Positions 9,002 through 17,783 of a DNA stretch of 64,000 bases are shown piece by piece. A model generated the notes under the pieces. It did not search any database. It was not told the DNA's origin and saw only the letters and a program-made list of their open reading frames with translations. Origin of the DNA: Roseateles violae. GTDB lineage: Bacteria > Pseudomonadota > Gammaproteobacteria > Burkholderiales > Burkholderiaceae_C. The position numbers were made by a program, and so were the translations under genes. Within the stretch, counting starts at the first letter, position 1. The number at the start of each line of letters is the position of its first letter. The DNA lies in assembly GCF_030410485.1 (NCBI RefSeq), contig NZ_JAUHHC010000003.1, forward strand, positions 823,854 to 887,853. Reading direction: 5' to 3'.

Positions 9002-9553
9002 TCAGGCCAAGGGCCGGCTGAGGAAGGGCGAGCCCGCCAGGCCGAAGCGCCAGGGCCGATCGACGGCCTTGCTGATGCCGATGCGGGTGCCGCAGGCAAG
9101 CTCCACGCCGGCCGCCGGCGCCAGCAGTTCGAACGGCGGCCGGCTCAGCGACAGGCCGTCAAAGGAGCGGTCGATGCCCAGCGCCTGGCCGACCCGGCCG
9201 GGCCCCGAGGCCAGCAAGCGCGGCCGCTGGGTGCCGCGCCGCTCGCTCATCCGCGCCAGGCCCTGCGTCGGCTGCAGCGCGCGGATCAGCACGCCGGCGC
9301 CATGACCGGGCTCGCGGCAGACGAAGTTCAGGCACCAGTGCAGGCCGTAGCTGCGGTAGACATAGGCATGGCCGGGCGGTCCGAACATGGAGCCGTTGCG
9401 CGCCGTGCGCCCGCCGAAGCAATGCGAGGCGGGGTCGTCCATCTCGTAGGCCTCGGTCTCGACGATGAGGCCGCCGACGCCGTCGACCAGCAGGGTCCAG
9501 CCAATCAGCTGCCGGGCCACGATGAGCGGGCTTTGCGCGAAGTTCAGGGCCAT
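9002..9553 (-). CDS. DNA-3-methyladenine glycosylase (Mpg/AAG family)
   Basis: 183-aa base-excision glycosylase for alkylated purines. Family blocks are clear: LIVETEAYEMDDPASH (catalytic Glu region), GGRTARNGSMFGPPGHAYVYRSYGLH with the conserved YVYRSYG, and CLNFVC. The start at 9553 (MALNFAQSPL) was chosen because homologues begin near here. It lies 118 bp upstream of recQ on the same strand, making a small repair cluster mpg-recQ-xthA. Confidence 0.9.
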   Translation of the reverse strand: MALNFAQSPLIVARQLIGWTLLVDGVGGLIVETEAYEMDDPASHCFGGRTARNGSMFGPPGHAYVYRSYGLHWCLNFVCREPGHGAGVLIRALQPTQGLARMSERRGTQRPRLLASGPGRVGQALGIDRSFDGLSLSRPPFELLAPAAGVELACGTRIGISKAVDRPWRFGLAGSPFLSRPLA

Positions 9554-9692
9554 GGGCGGCTGGGGCAAATGGGAGACGCGGGAGGCGCGAGTCGGATCGA
9601 TGGCCACTGCGGCGCCCCATCCGGCACCGATAACATCGCCCCGGGGACGCACCGCCTGACTGGCAGCCGGGGTCTGTTCGGAGAATAGCTGA

Positions 9693-12032
9693 ATGAACAC
9701 GCCTGAGCCGAACCGCCGCCGGGTGCTGGGCGGCATTGCCACGCTCGCCCTGCCGGCCGCCGCCGCGACCGACCCGCATGCGGCCCATCGAATGGCGGCC
9801 CCCGATGCGGAGGCGCTGCCGGCGGAGCTGGCCCAGCCGCTGCTGGGCCTCTTCCAACGCGTCAAGGAAAGCCTGGCGCGCGCCGGTGAAGCGCTGCCGA
9901 GCAGCGAGGTCGACCGTATAGATGCCCAGATGGCAGCCGGCCAGCTGGCCGAGGCTGCGCGGGCCGCTGTGGCGCTGCTTCAAACCCGTGTGCTGCTGAG
10001 CGCCAGCATCAACGCCGAGGCGCGGGTCAGCGTGAAACGGGGCCTGTTGCGACCGCAGTTGGTGCAGGGCGGCTGGCGGCTCTTTCTCGTGCGCATCAGC
10101 AGCCCCGCGCTGGTGCCTGGCAAGCTCGGCGCCAGCAGCACCAGCGCCCTTCCCCTCAACGGCCTGCATCCCCCCGGCGCCACGCCCGCCGGCAGCATGG
10201 GCCAGCAGGCGGTGTCCACCACGCGGGGCGATCTGGCGCTGCGCTGGCTGGACCTGGATGTGCATGACCTGGCACCGCTGGACGCGAGCCTGGAGGCCTT
10301 GCCGCTGGACTTCAAGATCATCCGGCTGTATGCCGCCGACGCGGGCCTGCGCAGCGCCACCCTCGCGCTCGACATCGGCCCGGGCACCGGCGACATCGGC
10401 GGCCGGGATCGGGTGAACGTCACGTTCCAGGTGCTTCCCGCCCGCACGGTCAGCCTGAACATACGCCACGTCGATGGCCGCCCCGTCACGGCCTCGCTGG
10501 CCGTGACCGACTCGCTGGGCCGCGTCGTTCCCTCGCAAACCCGCCGCCGCCTGCCGGACCTGTTCTTCCAGCGCAAGGTCTACCGCGCCGACGGCCAGAC
10601 GCTGAGCCTGCCGGCCGGAGACTACAAGGTGGAGTTGCAGCGCGGGCCCGAGTACCTGCTGAAGACCAGCCAGCGCCGCGTGCCCGAGACGGGCGACCTG
10701 CGCTGGACCTTCCAGCTTGAACGCTGGATCGATCCGGGCGCGCGCGGCTGGTACAGCGGCGACCACCACATCCACGCCGCTGGCTGCGCCCACTACGAGC
10801 AGCCGGAACAGGGCGTGGGGCCCGAGGTGATGGCGCCGCAGGTGCAGGGTGAAGGCCTGGCCATCGGCGCGGTGCTGACCTGGGGGCCGGGCTTCTATCA
10901 CCAGAAGACATTCTTCACGGGCGGGGACGCGAGCGTCTCCAGGCCCGGCCACATCCTGCACTACGACCTGGAAGTCAGCGGTTTCCCCTCCTCGCACTGC
11001 GGCCATCTGGCGCTGCTGCAGATGCAGACGATGGACTACCCCGGCAGCAGCAGGATCGAGCAACGGCCCAGCAGCAATGCGCCGGTGCTGCGCTGGGCGC
11101 GCAGCCAGGGCGCGATCACCGGCTACGCGCATGCCGGCGTGGGGCTGTGGGTCGGTTCGACCGAGCTGCCCAACACCTTGATGCCCCCTTTCAATGGCAT
11201 TGGCGCCAACGACTACATCGTCACATTGCCCGAGGGGCTGGTGGATTTCATCGGCGTCTGCAACCATCCGCCCGCGGCGGAGATGACGATCTGGTATCAC
11301 ACGATGAATGTGGGGCTGCGCTCCGTCATCGCCGGCGAGACCGATTGGCCCTGCTTCTTCGAGGAAAGCATGGGCATGGGCCGCAGCTACGTGAAGCTCG
11401 ACGAAGCGCTCGGCTACGCCGCCTGGTGCAAGGGGCTTCAGCGGGGGCGAAGCTATGTCAGCGAGGGTCGCGCGCATCTGCTGGACTTCAAGGTGCGCAG
11501 CGCGGACGGCATGGCCGAACCCGGCGGCGCCGATCTCTCCCTGGCTGCGCCGCAGGCGCTCGCGATCGAGGTCGATTTCGCCGCGCGGCTGGAGCCGGCC
11601 GTCACGCCACAGACCGAAGCGATCCGCAAGCTCGGGCCGCTGGACAAGCCCTATTGGCATCTGGAGCGCGCCCGGGTCGGTGAATCGCGCCAGGTGATCG
11701 TCGAACTGATCGTCAATGGACAGCCGGTGGAAGCGCGCGCCGTGGCGGCCGATGGCCGCGTGCAGGCGCTGCGCTTCGCCTACACGCCCCTGGCCAGCTG
11801 CTGGCTCGCTCTGCGCGTGATGTACGCCGCCCACACCAATCCGGTCTGGGCCACCGTGGCGGAGGCGCCGGTGCGGGTGAAGAAGAGCGCGCAGTGGTGC
11901 CGCGCGGCCGTGGACGCCTGCTGGCATCAGAAGCTGCCGCGCATCCGTCCGGCCGAACGCGAGGAGGAGGCACGGCTCTACGACCGCGCCCGGCGCTTCT
12001 ACGAACGCATGCTCTCGGAGGCCCAGGCGTGA
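9693..12032 (+). CDS. Exported CehA/McbA-type metallohydrolase
   Basis: 779-aa protein whose C-terminal half is a PHP-like metallohydrolase domain of the CehA/McbA family (which includes carbamate-pesticide hydrolases). The first metal site is SGDHHIHA at residues 355-362 (Asp357, His358, His359, His361). Further His/Asp come from ITGYAHAGVG and GETDWPCFFEE. The N-terminus has a twin-arginine-like signal (NRRRVLGG, hydrophobic stretch, AAA). Residues about 200-340 look beta-rich, as in carboxypeptidase-regulatory-like domains. Natural substrate unknown; the reaction is assigned to the hydrolase level only. Its stop overlaps the next gene as GTGA. Confidence 0.75.
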   Translation: MNTPEPNRRRVLGGIATLALPAAAATDPHAAHRMAAPDAEALPAELAQPLLGLFQRVKESLARAGEALPSSEVDRIDAQMAAGQLAEAARAAVALLQTRVLLSASINAEARVSVKRGLLRPQLVQGGWRLFLVRISSPALVPGKLGASSTSALPLNGLHPPGATPAGSMGQQAVSTTRGDLALRWLDLDVHDLAPLDASLEALPLDFKIIRLYAADAGLRSATLALDIGPGTGDIGGRDRVNVTFQVLPARTVSLNIRHVDGRPVTASLAVTDSLGRVVPSQTRRRLPDLFFQRKVYRADGQTLSLPAGDYKVELQRGPEYLLKTSQRRVPETGDLRWTFQLERWIDPGARGWYSGDHHIHAAGCAHYEQPEQGVGPEVMAPQVQGEGLAIGAVLTWGPGFYHQKTFFTGGDASVSRPGHILHYDLEVSGFPSSHCGHLALLQMQTMDYPGSSRIEQRPSSNAPVLRWARSQGAITGYAHAGVGLWVGSTELPNTLMPPFNGIGANDYIVTLPEGLVDFIGVCNHPPAAEMTIWYHTMNVGLRSVIAGETDWPCFFEESMGMGRSYVKLDEALGYAAWCKGLQRGRSYVSEGRAHLLDFKVRSADGMAEPGGADLSLAAPQALAIEVDFAARLEPAVTPQTEAIRKLGPLDKPYWHLERARVGESRQVIVELIVNGQPVEARAVAADGRVQALRFAYTPLASCWLALRVMYAAHTNPVWATVAEAPVRVKKSAQWCRAAVDACWHQKLPRIRPAEREEEARLYDRARRFYERMLSEAQA

Positions 12033-12361
12033 AGCGCGCTTTGAGCGCGCTGCTGCTGATCGCCCCGCTCGCCGCGAGTGCGAATCAGGGCTGGGCGATC
12101 CGGCGCGTGGCCGACATGCCCGACGGCGCCCCGGCGTTTGAGGTGGTCGATCCCCAGGGCCGGATCGCGACGCGCATCGAGTGCATCGCCACCGGCTGGT
12201 ACGAGGCCGACAGCCTGGCCGCGCGCCTGCTGCGCTCCACCGAAGTGACGGCGGCGATCCAGGCCAAGGGCGGCCGACTGGAGATCGAGGACCTGGGTCC
12301 CGCGAAGTTCGATTGCGTGCTGACCGCAAGCAGGCCCAGGGCCGTTCAGCAGGCCGATTGA
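12029..12361 (+). CDS. Small exported protein of unknown function
   Basis: 110-aa protein beginning at GTG 12029, which overlaps the stop of the metallohydrolase by 4 nt. It has a signal peptide (VKRALSALLLIAPLAASA) and a mature part of about 92 residues with two Cys (IECIATGWY and FDCVLTASRP) that could form a periplasmic disulphide. I do not recognise the family. Coupled translation suggests a role with the upstream hydrolase. Confidence 0.65.
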   Translation: MKRALSALLLIAPLAASANQGWAIRRVADMPDGAPAFEVVDPQGRIATRIECIATGWYEADSLAARLLRSTEVTAAIQAKGGRLEIEDLGPAKFDCVLTASRPRAVQQAD

Positions 12362-12389
12362 ATCGCCCCGCCAAGGAGCAGCTTCCGCC

Positions 12390-12557
12390 CTACTTTGCAG
12401 GCGGACTCTCGGTCTCGCTCACGGCGGGCGCCGCAACAACGATGTGGGGCGCCGCGGGCTCCGCCAGCGGGTGAGCCCCGAGGGTCTCCGTGGTCTCGCT
12501 ACCGCCGCCACAGGCGCCGAGCGACAAGAGCAGCGGCAAGATGCAAAGGATCTTCAT
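12390..12557 (-). CDS. Small lipoprotein
   Basis: 55-codon frame with a textbook lipoprotein signal: MKILCILPLLLSLGAC followed by GGGSE. The lipobox is LGAC with Cys16 as the lipidated residue. The mature part is short, Pro/Ala/Glu-rich and ends SPPAK. It lies 21 bp after the stop of the glycosidase gene on the same strand, so it is probably co-transcribed with it. Function unknown; no Asp at +2, so outer-membrane sorting is expected. Confidence 0.6.
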   Translation of the reverse strand: MKILCILPLLLSLGACGGGSETTETLGAHPLAEPAAPHIVVAAPAVSETESPPAK

Positions 12558-12578
12558 TCGATGGCCTCGCAGTGGATA

Positions 12579-14126
12579 TCAGGGGTTGAGGGCAGCGATG
12601 CCTTGATCGGCGATCAGCACCACGGCATCACTGGCCGGCACCGCCTTCAGACTGAGGCTGTGGGTGGCGGCGTTGTTGCTGGTCACCATCGCCGTGCTGG
12701 TCGCATACACCTTGCCATCGAGCAGATTGACGAAGCGAGGCAGCAGCGTGTTGACCTGGGCATAGCGAGTGAAGTGGAAGTTGCTGCAGCTGATGTCGAT
12801 ATTGCTCACCGCGGTGCTGCTGGTCGGCAAGGCCAGCGTGCGGTTCCAGACCGCCAGGAATCGCCGCTCGACACCCGCGTCGTCGCGCTTATAGGCATGC
12901 ACGGTATAGCCCCAGGGTGCGGTGCAGCCATGGTCGGTGATGCGCACCAGGCGGCTGTCGAAGATGGCGGTCGCGTTTTGATAGCTGCCGTAGGCCTGCT
13001 TGCGGCGCTTGACGCTTTGATCGCCGTTCTTCACGCCGGGGTTGTTCGGGTCCCAGACCCAGGTGCCGGTTTCCAGCAGTCCCTTGGGGTTCTTGCCCGA
13101 GTCGTAGTGCAGGTCCGTGATGGTGAAGATGCTGCTCTCGATGCCACGCGCGAAGTCGCCCAGCATGCGGCGCAGCATCCACTTGGCCTGGCTTTCCTCG
13201 TTCCAGCCGGAATCCAGCGCGCAGAAGGCGTAGTACTGGCAGGGGCCGGACGGCGCGCCGCTTTCGTCCATGCGAATGCGAAAGCCCTTGCCCTCCACCA
13301 GCGTGCGGAAGGCATCGAACTTGGCCAGCTCGGAGGCATAGGAGTCGTAGTCCGGCGGCGACCAGTAGGGGTGATAGCCGACGCTGACATCGGCATTGGG
13401 CACCGTCGGCCCCTTGTTGGCGGCAAAGTAGTCGAGCACCTGCTGGGCGTAGGCATAGCCGCTGCTCGCCGTGCCACCGAGCACGCCGGTGGTGAAGGAA
13501 CCGATGGTGATCTTGGCGCCGGGCTGCACCGACTTGATGGCCTTCGCCATCTCGACGATCAGCGGGCCGTAGTCCGCCGCCGCGACATGACCATCGGGCT
13601 CGTTCCAGAGCTGCCAGTCGCTCACACGGACCGTGGGTTCGTTGTAGCGCTTGACCGTGGCCTTGACGAACTCGATGAAGCGCTGGCGCCCCGCACCGGT
13701 AGGCACGGCGCCGCCCAAGCCCTTGGTGCCGCAATCGACACAGCCGGCCTGCTCGTTGCCATAGCCGAGGAAGACCAAGGGCTGCACCCCCTGGGCGCGC
13801 ACGCCGTCGACGATGGCGTCCAGCGTGCCGAAGTCGTAGCTGGCCGGCGTGGTGATGGTCTTCTCGATGAAATGCCAGCCGGATTGCACGCGGATCTTCT
13901 GTGCCCCCAGCGGGCCCAGATGGTCCTTCCACATCGAGAAGGTGCTGTAGCCGCGGTCGGTGGTTTCGCCGCCGATGCCGAAGGGGCTGGTGATGCCGGC
14001 GCTGCGCATCTCGGCCGTGGATCGAGGCTTGACGCTGCCCACATAAGGCAGGCCGGCGCCCTGGCCGTGGGATTGAATCGGCATGGCGCAAGCCAGGCCG
14101 AGCAAGAGACTGAAAAGAACTCGCAT
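12579..14126 (-). CDS. Secreted clan GH-A glycoside hydrolase
   Basis: 515-aa secreted glycosidase with a signal peptide (MRVLFSLLLGLACAMPIQSHGQ). The (beta/alpha)8 signature includes QLWNEPDG, with Glu176 as likely acid/base, and RMDESGAP, with Glu288 as likely nucleophile, 112 residues apart as expected for clan GH-A. The stretch IRVQSGWHFIEK near residue 78 recalls GH39/GH5-type xylanases and related enzymes. A beta-sandwich-like C-terminal region follows. It sits between a porin and a small lipoprotein in the arm of the uronate regulon, so release of a uronate-containing oligosaccharide is a reasonable inference; the exact GH family is not certain. Confidence 0.75.
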   Translation of the reverse strand: MRVLFSLLLGLACAMPIQSHGQGAGLPYVGSVKPRSTAEMRSAGITSPFGIGGETTDRGYSTFSMWKDHLGPLGAQKIRVQSGWHFIEKTITTPASYDFGTLDAIVDGVRAQGVQPLVFLGYGNEQAGCVDCGTKGLGGAVPTGAGRQRFIEFVKATVKRYNEPTVRVSDWQLWNEPDGHVAAADYGPLIVEMAKAIKSVQPGAKITIGSFTTGVLGGTASSGYAYAQQVLDYFAANKGPTVPNADVSVGYHPYWSPPDYDSYASELAKFDAFRTLVEGKGFRIRMDESGAPSGPCQYYAFCALDSGWNEESQAKWMLRRMLGDFARGIESSIFTITDLHYDSGKNPKGLLETGTWVWDPNNPGVKNGDQSVKRRKQAYGSYQNATAIFDSRLVRITDHGCTAPWGYTVHAYKRDDAGVERRFLAVWNRTLALPTSSTAVSNIDISCSNFHFTRYAQVNTLLPRFVNLLDGKVYATSTAMVTSNNAATHSLSLKAVPASDAVVLIADQGIAALNP

Positions 14127-14175
14127 CGATTTGTCTCCGTCATTGCGCCCCGGGAAGGACAGGTGTTTGGCCGGC

Positions 14176-15171
14176 TCAGAAGTTGTGCTTCAGGCCGAGG
14201 TCGAAGGCGGTCGTACGGGTCAAGGGCTTTCCGGCCACCGAGCCCTGCTGCAGCGCGGAGCCGACGTCGAAGTTGATCGAGGTCCGTTTGCTGAAGAAGT
14301 ACTCGAAGCCCGCGCCCAGCTTGTCGGTCTTGTTGTTGGCGCCCTCGGGGTCGAGCCGGGCAAAGGCCAGCTTGATCAGATGGGCCGTCACCGGCACCGT
14401 GGCGGCGATGGTCAGGTTGCTGGCCTTCTTGCCGGCCGTCGTGGCTTCGGTGTACATCACGGCCGGCTTGACGAGCCCGAAGTCGTAGGCCCCACCGATC
14501 AGGGCGACCTTGTTCGCGTCGCTCTGGTGGTCGAAGGCCGCCGCGACATACACCGGTCCGGCGCTGTACTCCACATTGGCGCCAATGGAGCGATCGCGAA
14601 CGCCCTCGCCGGCCGAGGCGGCCCAGTTGGTGGTAAGCCCGGAGAAGTTGGGCGACTTGTAGCCAACCGAGTTGTTGGCACGGGCATGGCCATCGATGCG
14701 ATAGGTGGCCAGCTGGTGGTTCAGGCCGGGCGAGCCCAGCGTGTCCCAGCCCCAGGGATCGAGCTTCAGGGCCGGCCAGAAGGCCGGGATGTACTCGCGG
14801 CCCAGGTACACATTGCCCAGTGTCTTGTTCTCCAGGTACACATAGGAGCGCCCTTTCCAGAACACCGGGTCGGCCACGCCGGTGTCGCCCTGGAAGCGGT
14901 GCTCGATCTGAAAGCCGGCCTTCAGGCCCTCGCCCAGATCCTCGACGCCTCGGAAGCCGAGCCGGTTCTCCGAGAGATGCCGAACATCCCAGCGCTCGCC
15001 GGCCGGCCCGGTCTTGCCGTTGCTGCCGGTCAGGGCGGAGGTACCGTCGTTCTGCTTGGAAATGCCGAGATCGATGCGGCCATAGATGGTCACACCGGAC
15101 TGCGCCTGGGCGGCGCTCGCCAGCGCCAAGCCGGCCAATGCGGGAATCGAACGGCGGAAGATTTTGTTCAT
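14176..15171 (-). CDS. Outer-membrane porin
   Basis: 331-aa Gram-negative porin: signal peptide ending AAQAQS, GVTIYGRIDLG, ENRLGFRGVEDLGEGLKAGF near residue 70, VYLGREYIPAFW near 122, and the terminal-strand ending LGLKHNF with a C-terminal Phe, the recognition mark for outer-membrane insertion. It stands 53 bp after the semialdehyde dehydrogenase and 49 bp before the glycosidase on the same strand. Context suggests uptake of uronates or aldarates. Confidence 0.92.
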   Translation of the reverse strand: MNKIFRRSIPALAGLALASAAQAQSGVTIYGRIDLGISKQNDGTSALTGSNGKTGPAGERWDVRHLSENRLGFRGVEDLGEGLKAGFQIEHRFQGDTGVADPVFWKGRSYVYLENKTLGNVYLGREYIPAFWPALKLDPWGWDTLGSPGLNHQLATYRIDGHARANNSVGYKSPNFSGLTTNWAASAGEGVRDRSIGANVEYSAGPVYVAAAFDHQSDANKVALIGGAYDFGLVKPAVMYTEATTAGKKASNLTIAATVPVTAHLIKLAFARLDPEGANNKTDKLGAGFEYFFSKRTSINFDVGSALQQGSVAGKPLTRTTAFDLGLKHNF

Positions 15172-15224
15172 CTTTTCTGTCTCCTGTTTTTATGGTGAAT
15201 GGGCGGGCGCCCGTGAAGCGGCGA

Positions 15225-16673
15225 TCAGGGCCGGATATAGGTCGTCTTGACCTGGGTGAAGAATTCCTTGGCGTGGGTCCCCTGCTCGCGCGGACCGAAG
15301 CTCGAGCCCCGGCTGCCGCCGAAGGGAACGTGATAGTCGACGCCGGCGGTGGGCGCATTGACCATCACCATCCCCGCCTTCAGATGGCGCTGGAAGTGGT
15401 GCGCGAGCTTGAGCGACGCCGTGCAGACGCCGGCGGACAGGCCGAAGGGCGTTTCGTTGGCCAGCGTCAACGCATGCTCGGCGTCGCGCGCCGGGATCAG
15501 GGCGGCAACGGGGCCGAAGATCTCCTCCTGGCAGATCCTCATGCCGTTGTCCGCGTCCACGAAGAGCGCCGGACTCAGGAAGTGCCCCCGCGTCGGACGG
15601 CGCAACAAGTCGCCACCGCTTGCCAGCGACGCGCCTTCGGCAATTCCCAGCTCGATGTAGGCGCGGTCCTGCTCCAGTTGGATCTCATCCACGACGGGGC
15701 CGATCTGGGTCTGCGCATCCAGCGCATGACCGACGCGCAGCGCCCGCACCCGTTCAATGAGCAGTTCGCGAAACCGTGCATAGATCTGCGGTGTCGCGAT
15801 CAGTCGCGAGCTGGCCGTGCAACGCTGGCCGGTGGAGAAGTAGGCGCCCTGCACCGCGCAGTCCAGGGCGATCTCGAGATCGGCGTCATCCAGGATGACC
15901 AGGGGGTTCTTGCCGCCCATCTCGGTCTGATAGCGCGCCTGTCGTGCGCTGCAGGCGGCGGCCACGCGGGCGCCGGTCGCCGTGGATCCGGTGAAGCTGA
16001 TGGCATCCACACGCCTGTCGTCCAGCAGCACCTGGCCGACCGCCTTCCCCGGGCCGGGCACGAAATTCAGGACGCCGGGGGGCAGGCCTTGACGGTGCAG
16101 GATCTCCACCAGCGCCCAGGCACTCGCGGGCACGGACTCCGCCGACTTGAACACGACGGTGTTGCCATAGGCCAGGGCCGGCGCGATCTTCCACGCGGGA
16201 ATGGCGATGGGGAAGTTCCAGGGCGTGATGATGCCCACGACGCCGACAGGCTCGCGGCTCACGTCGACCCGCAAGCCAGCCCGCACCGAATCAAAGATCT
16301 CGCCGGCGGCCGCCACGGCAGCATGCGCATGGAATTTGAAGATCTGCGCGGCTCGCTGCACCTCGGCCGTCGCCTCGGCCAGGGTCTTGCCCTCTTCGCG
16401 GGCCAGCAATTCCCCCAGTTCGCTGCGGCGGGCGTGAAGCTCCTGACCGACCCGGTCCAGCACCTCGGCGCGAGAGGCCGGCGTTTGCTGGCTCCAGCCC
16501 GGCAGAGCGCCTACCGCCGCATCGACGGCTTGGACGGCGTGTTGACTGCTGGCAAGGTGGAACTCGCCCACGCATTCGTCCAGATTCGAGGGGTTGATAT
16601 CGGCGTAGACATCGGCGGTTCGCAGCCACTCGCCGTTGACCAGGATGGGGTGGGGTTGGATGTTTCGGTCCAT
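15225..16673 (-). CDS. Aldehyde dehydrogenase, probably alpha-ketoglutaric semialdehyde dehydrogenase
   Basis: 482-aa NAD(P)-dependent aldehyde dehydrogenase. The nucleophile Cys285 lies in TGQRCTA and the general base Glu251 in TEMGGKN; the cofactor region reads ITPWNFPIA and FTGSTATG. In the oxidative hexuronate pathway the last step is 2,5-dioxopentanoate (alpha-ketoglutaric semialdehyde) to 2-oxoglutarate, and this gene heads the minus arm of that regulon, so this is the inferred role. ATG 16673 is used; another in-frame ATG at 16685 would give MLSNM first. The family is broad, so specificity rests on context. Confidence 0.8.
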   Translation of the reverse strand: MDRNIQPHPILVNGEWLRTADVYADINPSNLDECVGEFHLASSQHAVQAVDAAVGALPGWSQQTPASRAEVLDRVGQELHARRSELGELLAREEGKTLAEATAEVQRAAQIFKFHAHAAVAAAGEIFDSVRAGLRVDVSREPVGVVGIITPWNFPIAIPAWKIAPALAYGNTVVFKSAESVPASAWALVEILHRQGLPPGVLNFVPGPGKAVGQVLLDDRRVDAISFTGSTATGARVAAACSARQARYQTEMGGKNPLVILDDADLEIALDCAVQGAYFSTGQRCTASSRLIATPQIYARFRELLIERVRALRVGHALDAQTQIGPVVDEIQLEQDRAYIELGIAEGASLASGGDLLRRPTRGHFLSPALFVDADNGMRICQEEIFGPVAALIPARDAEHALTLANETPFGLSAGVCTASLKLAHHFQRHLKAGMVMVNAPTAGVDYHVPFGGSRGSSFGPREQGTHAKEFFTQVKTTYIRP

Positions 16674-16689
16674 GTTGGAAAGCATACGA

Positions 16690-16707
16690 TGGATTTTATA
16701 AAATGTA
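16690..16707. promoter_or_regulatory. Candidate GntR operator in the divergent promoter
   Basis: TGGATTTTATAAAATGTA contains a perfect 12-bp palindrome ATTTTATAAAAT (16693-16704). It matches 14 of 18 positions of the sequence in front of the gntR gene at 21455-21472. It lies between the divergent aldehyde dehydrogenase and tctC starts, an AT-rich spot in otherwise GC-rich DNA. Confidence 0.6.
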
Positions 16708-16778
16708 CATAGTATGATTTCGGACAAGCGAACCCCGCACGGATGCGGTGTCGCTGCCAACTGATAAAAGGAGACGAA

Positions 16779-17783
16779 ATGATCAAGATCCGCTCACCGA
16801 TCCGGCCACGCTCGCTGCTCGGCGCAGCCCTCGTCGCCGTCGTGGCCGGCACGCTCGGCGGGGTGGCGCGCGCCGAGAGCTATCCTGAGCGCCCGATCAC
16901 CCTGGTGGTGGGCTTCTCGCCCGGCGGCGCGGCCGACACGGTGGCCCGGCAGCTTGCCGAAGAGCTGAGCAAGCAACTGGGACAGCGGGTGAATGTCGAC
17001 AACCGCAGCGGCGCCAGCGGCAATATCGCGACCTCGGCCGTGCTGTCCTCGCCGGCCGATGGCTATACCTTGCTGTTCTCTGCCGTCAACCTGGCCACCA
17101 ACCCCTGGCTGTCGGGCGTGAAGTACGACACCAAGACCGACCTGGTGATGGTGTCGCAGATCACCAGCGTGCCGGTCGTGATGCTGGTGAGCGGCAACAG
17201 CAACTTTCGTCAGCCCGTCGATCTGGTGCGCAGCGCCCATAAGACCGAAGGCGGTCTCAAGGCCGGCTCCGGCGGCATCGGAACCTCCTCTCATCTGGCG
17301 CTGGAGCTGTTCTCGCGCAGCCTGAATGTGCCGGTCATCCACGTTCCCTACCGCGGCGGCGCGCCGGCCAACCAGGCCCTGCTGGCGCGCGAGGTCGACC
17401 TGATGTTTGACCTGATGTCCGGCGGCCTCAAGCAGATGGTGGACTCGGGCCGGATGCGGGCGCTCGCGGTCATGCAGGACAAGCGCGTCAGCGCCCTGCC
17501 GGACGTGAAGAGCGCGGCGGAGCTGGGCATGCCGCCGGAGACCTATGTGCGCAGCTGGCAGGGCATCGCCGTCAAGGCCGGCACGCCGAAGGCCGTGGTC
17601 GACAAGCTCCACAAGGCCGTGGTGGCCGCGGCGGCAAGCAGCAGCTTCTCGACCCGCGTCGGCGATCAGTTGGGCTACACCGTCGTGACCAGCAAGCAGC
17701 CGGATGACTTCCAGAAGTTCTACCTGGCCGAGCTTGCCCGCTGGGGCAGCCTGATCAAGACCGCCAACATCAAGCCGGAATGA
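16779..17783 (+). CDS. TctC/Bug-type periplasmic solute receptor
   Basis: 334-aa periplasmic binding protein of the tripartite tricarboxylate transporter family, hugely expanded in Burkholderiales. Signal peptide ends GGVARA-ES; family blocks are YPERPITLVVGFSPGGAADT, VDNRSGASGNI, GTSSHLA and HVPYRGGAPA. ATG 16779 has a good ribosome site (AAAGGAG, 16767-16773). No TctA/TctB membrane genes lie nearby, as is usual for orphan Bug receptors. First gene of the plus-strand arm of the uronate regulon; probable ligand a sugar acid. Confidence 0.9.
   Translation: MIKIRSPIRPRSLLGAALVAVVAGTLGGVARAESYPERPITLVVGFSPGGAADTVARQLAEELSKQLGQRVNVDNRSGASGNIATSAVLSSPADGYTLLFSAVNLATNPWLSGVKYDTKTDLVMVSQITSVPVVMLVSGNSNFRQPVDLVRSAHKTEGGLKAGSGGIGTSSHLALELFSRSLNVPVIHVPYRGGAPANQALLAREVDLMFDLMSGGLKQMVDSGRMRALAVMQDKRVSALPDVKSAAELGMPPETYVRSWQGIAVKAGTPKAVVDKLHKAVVAAAASSSFSTRVGDQLGYTVVTSKQPDDFQKFYLAELARWGSLIKTANIKPE

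Noticed and set aside
9159..12374. 1071-codon minus-strand frame opposite the CehA-type hydrolase
   Set aside because: Shadow of the plus-strand gene; its downstream end merely reads the mpg region in another frame.
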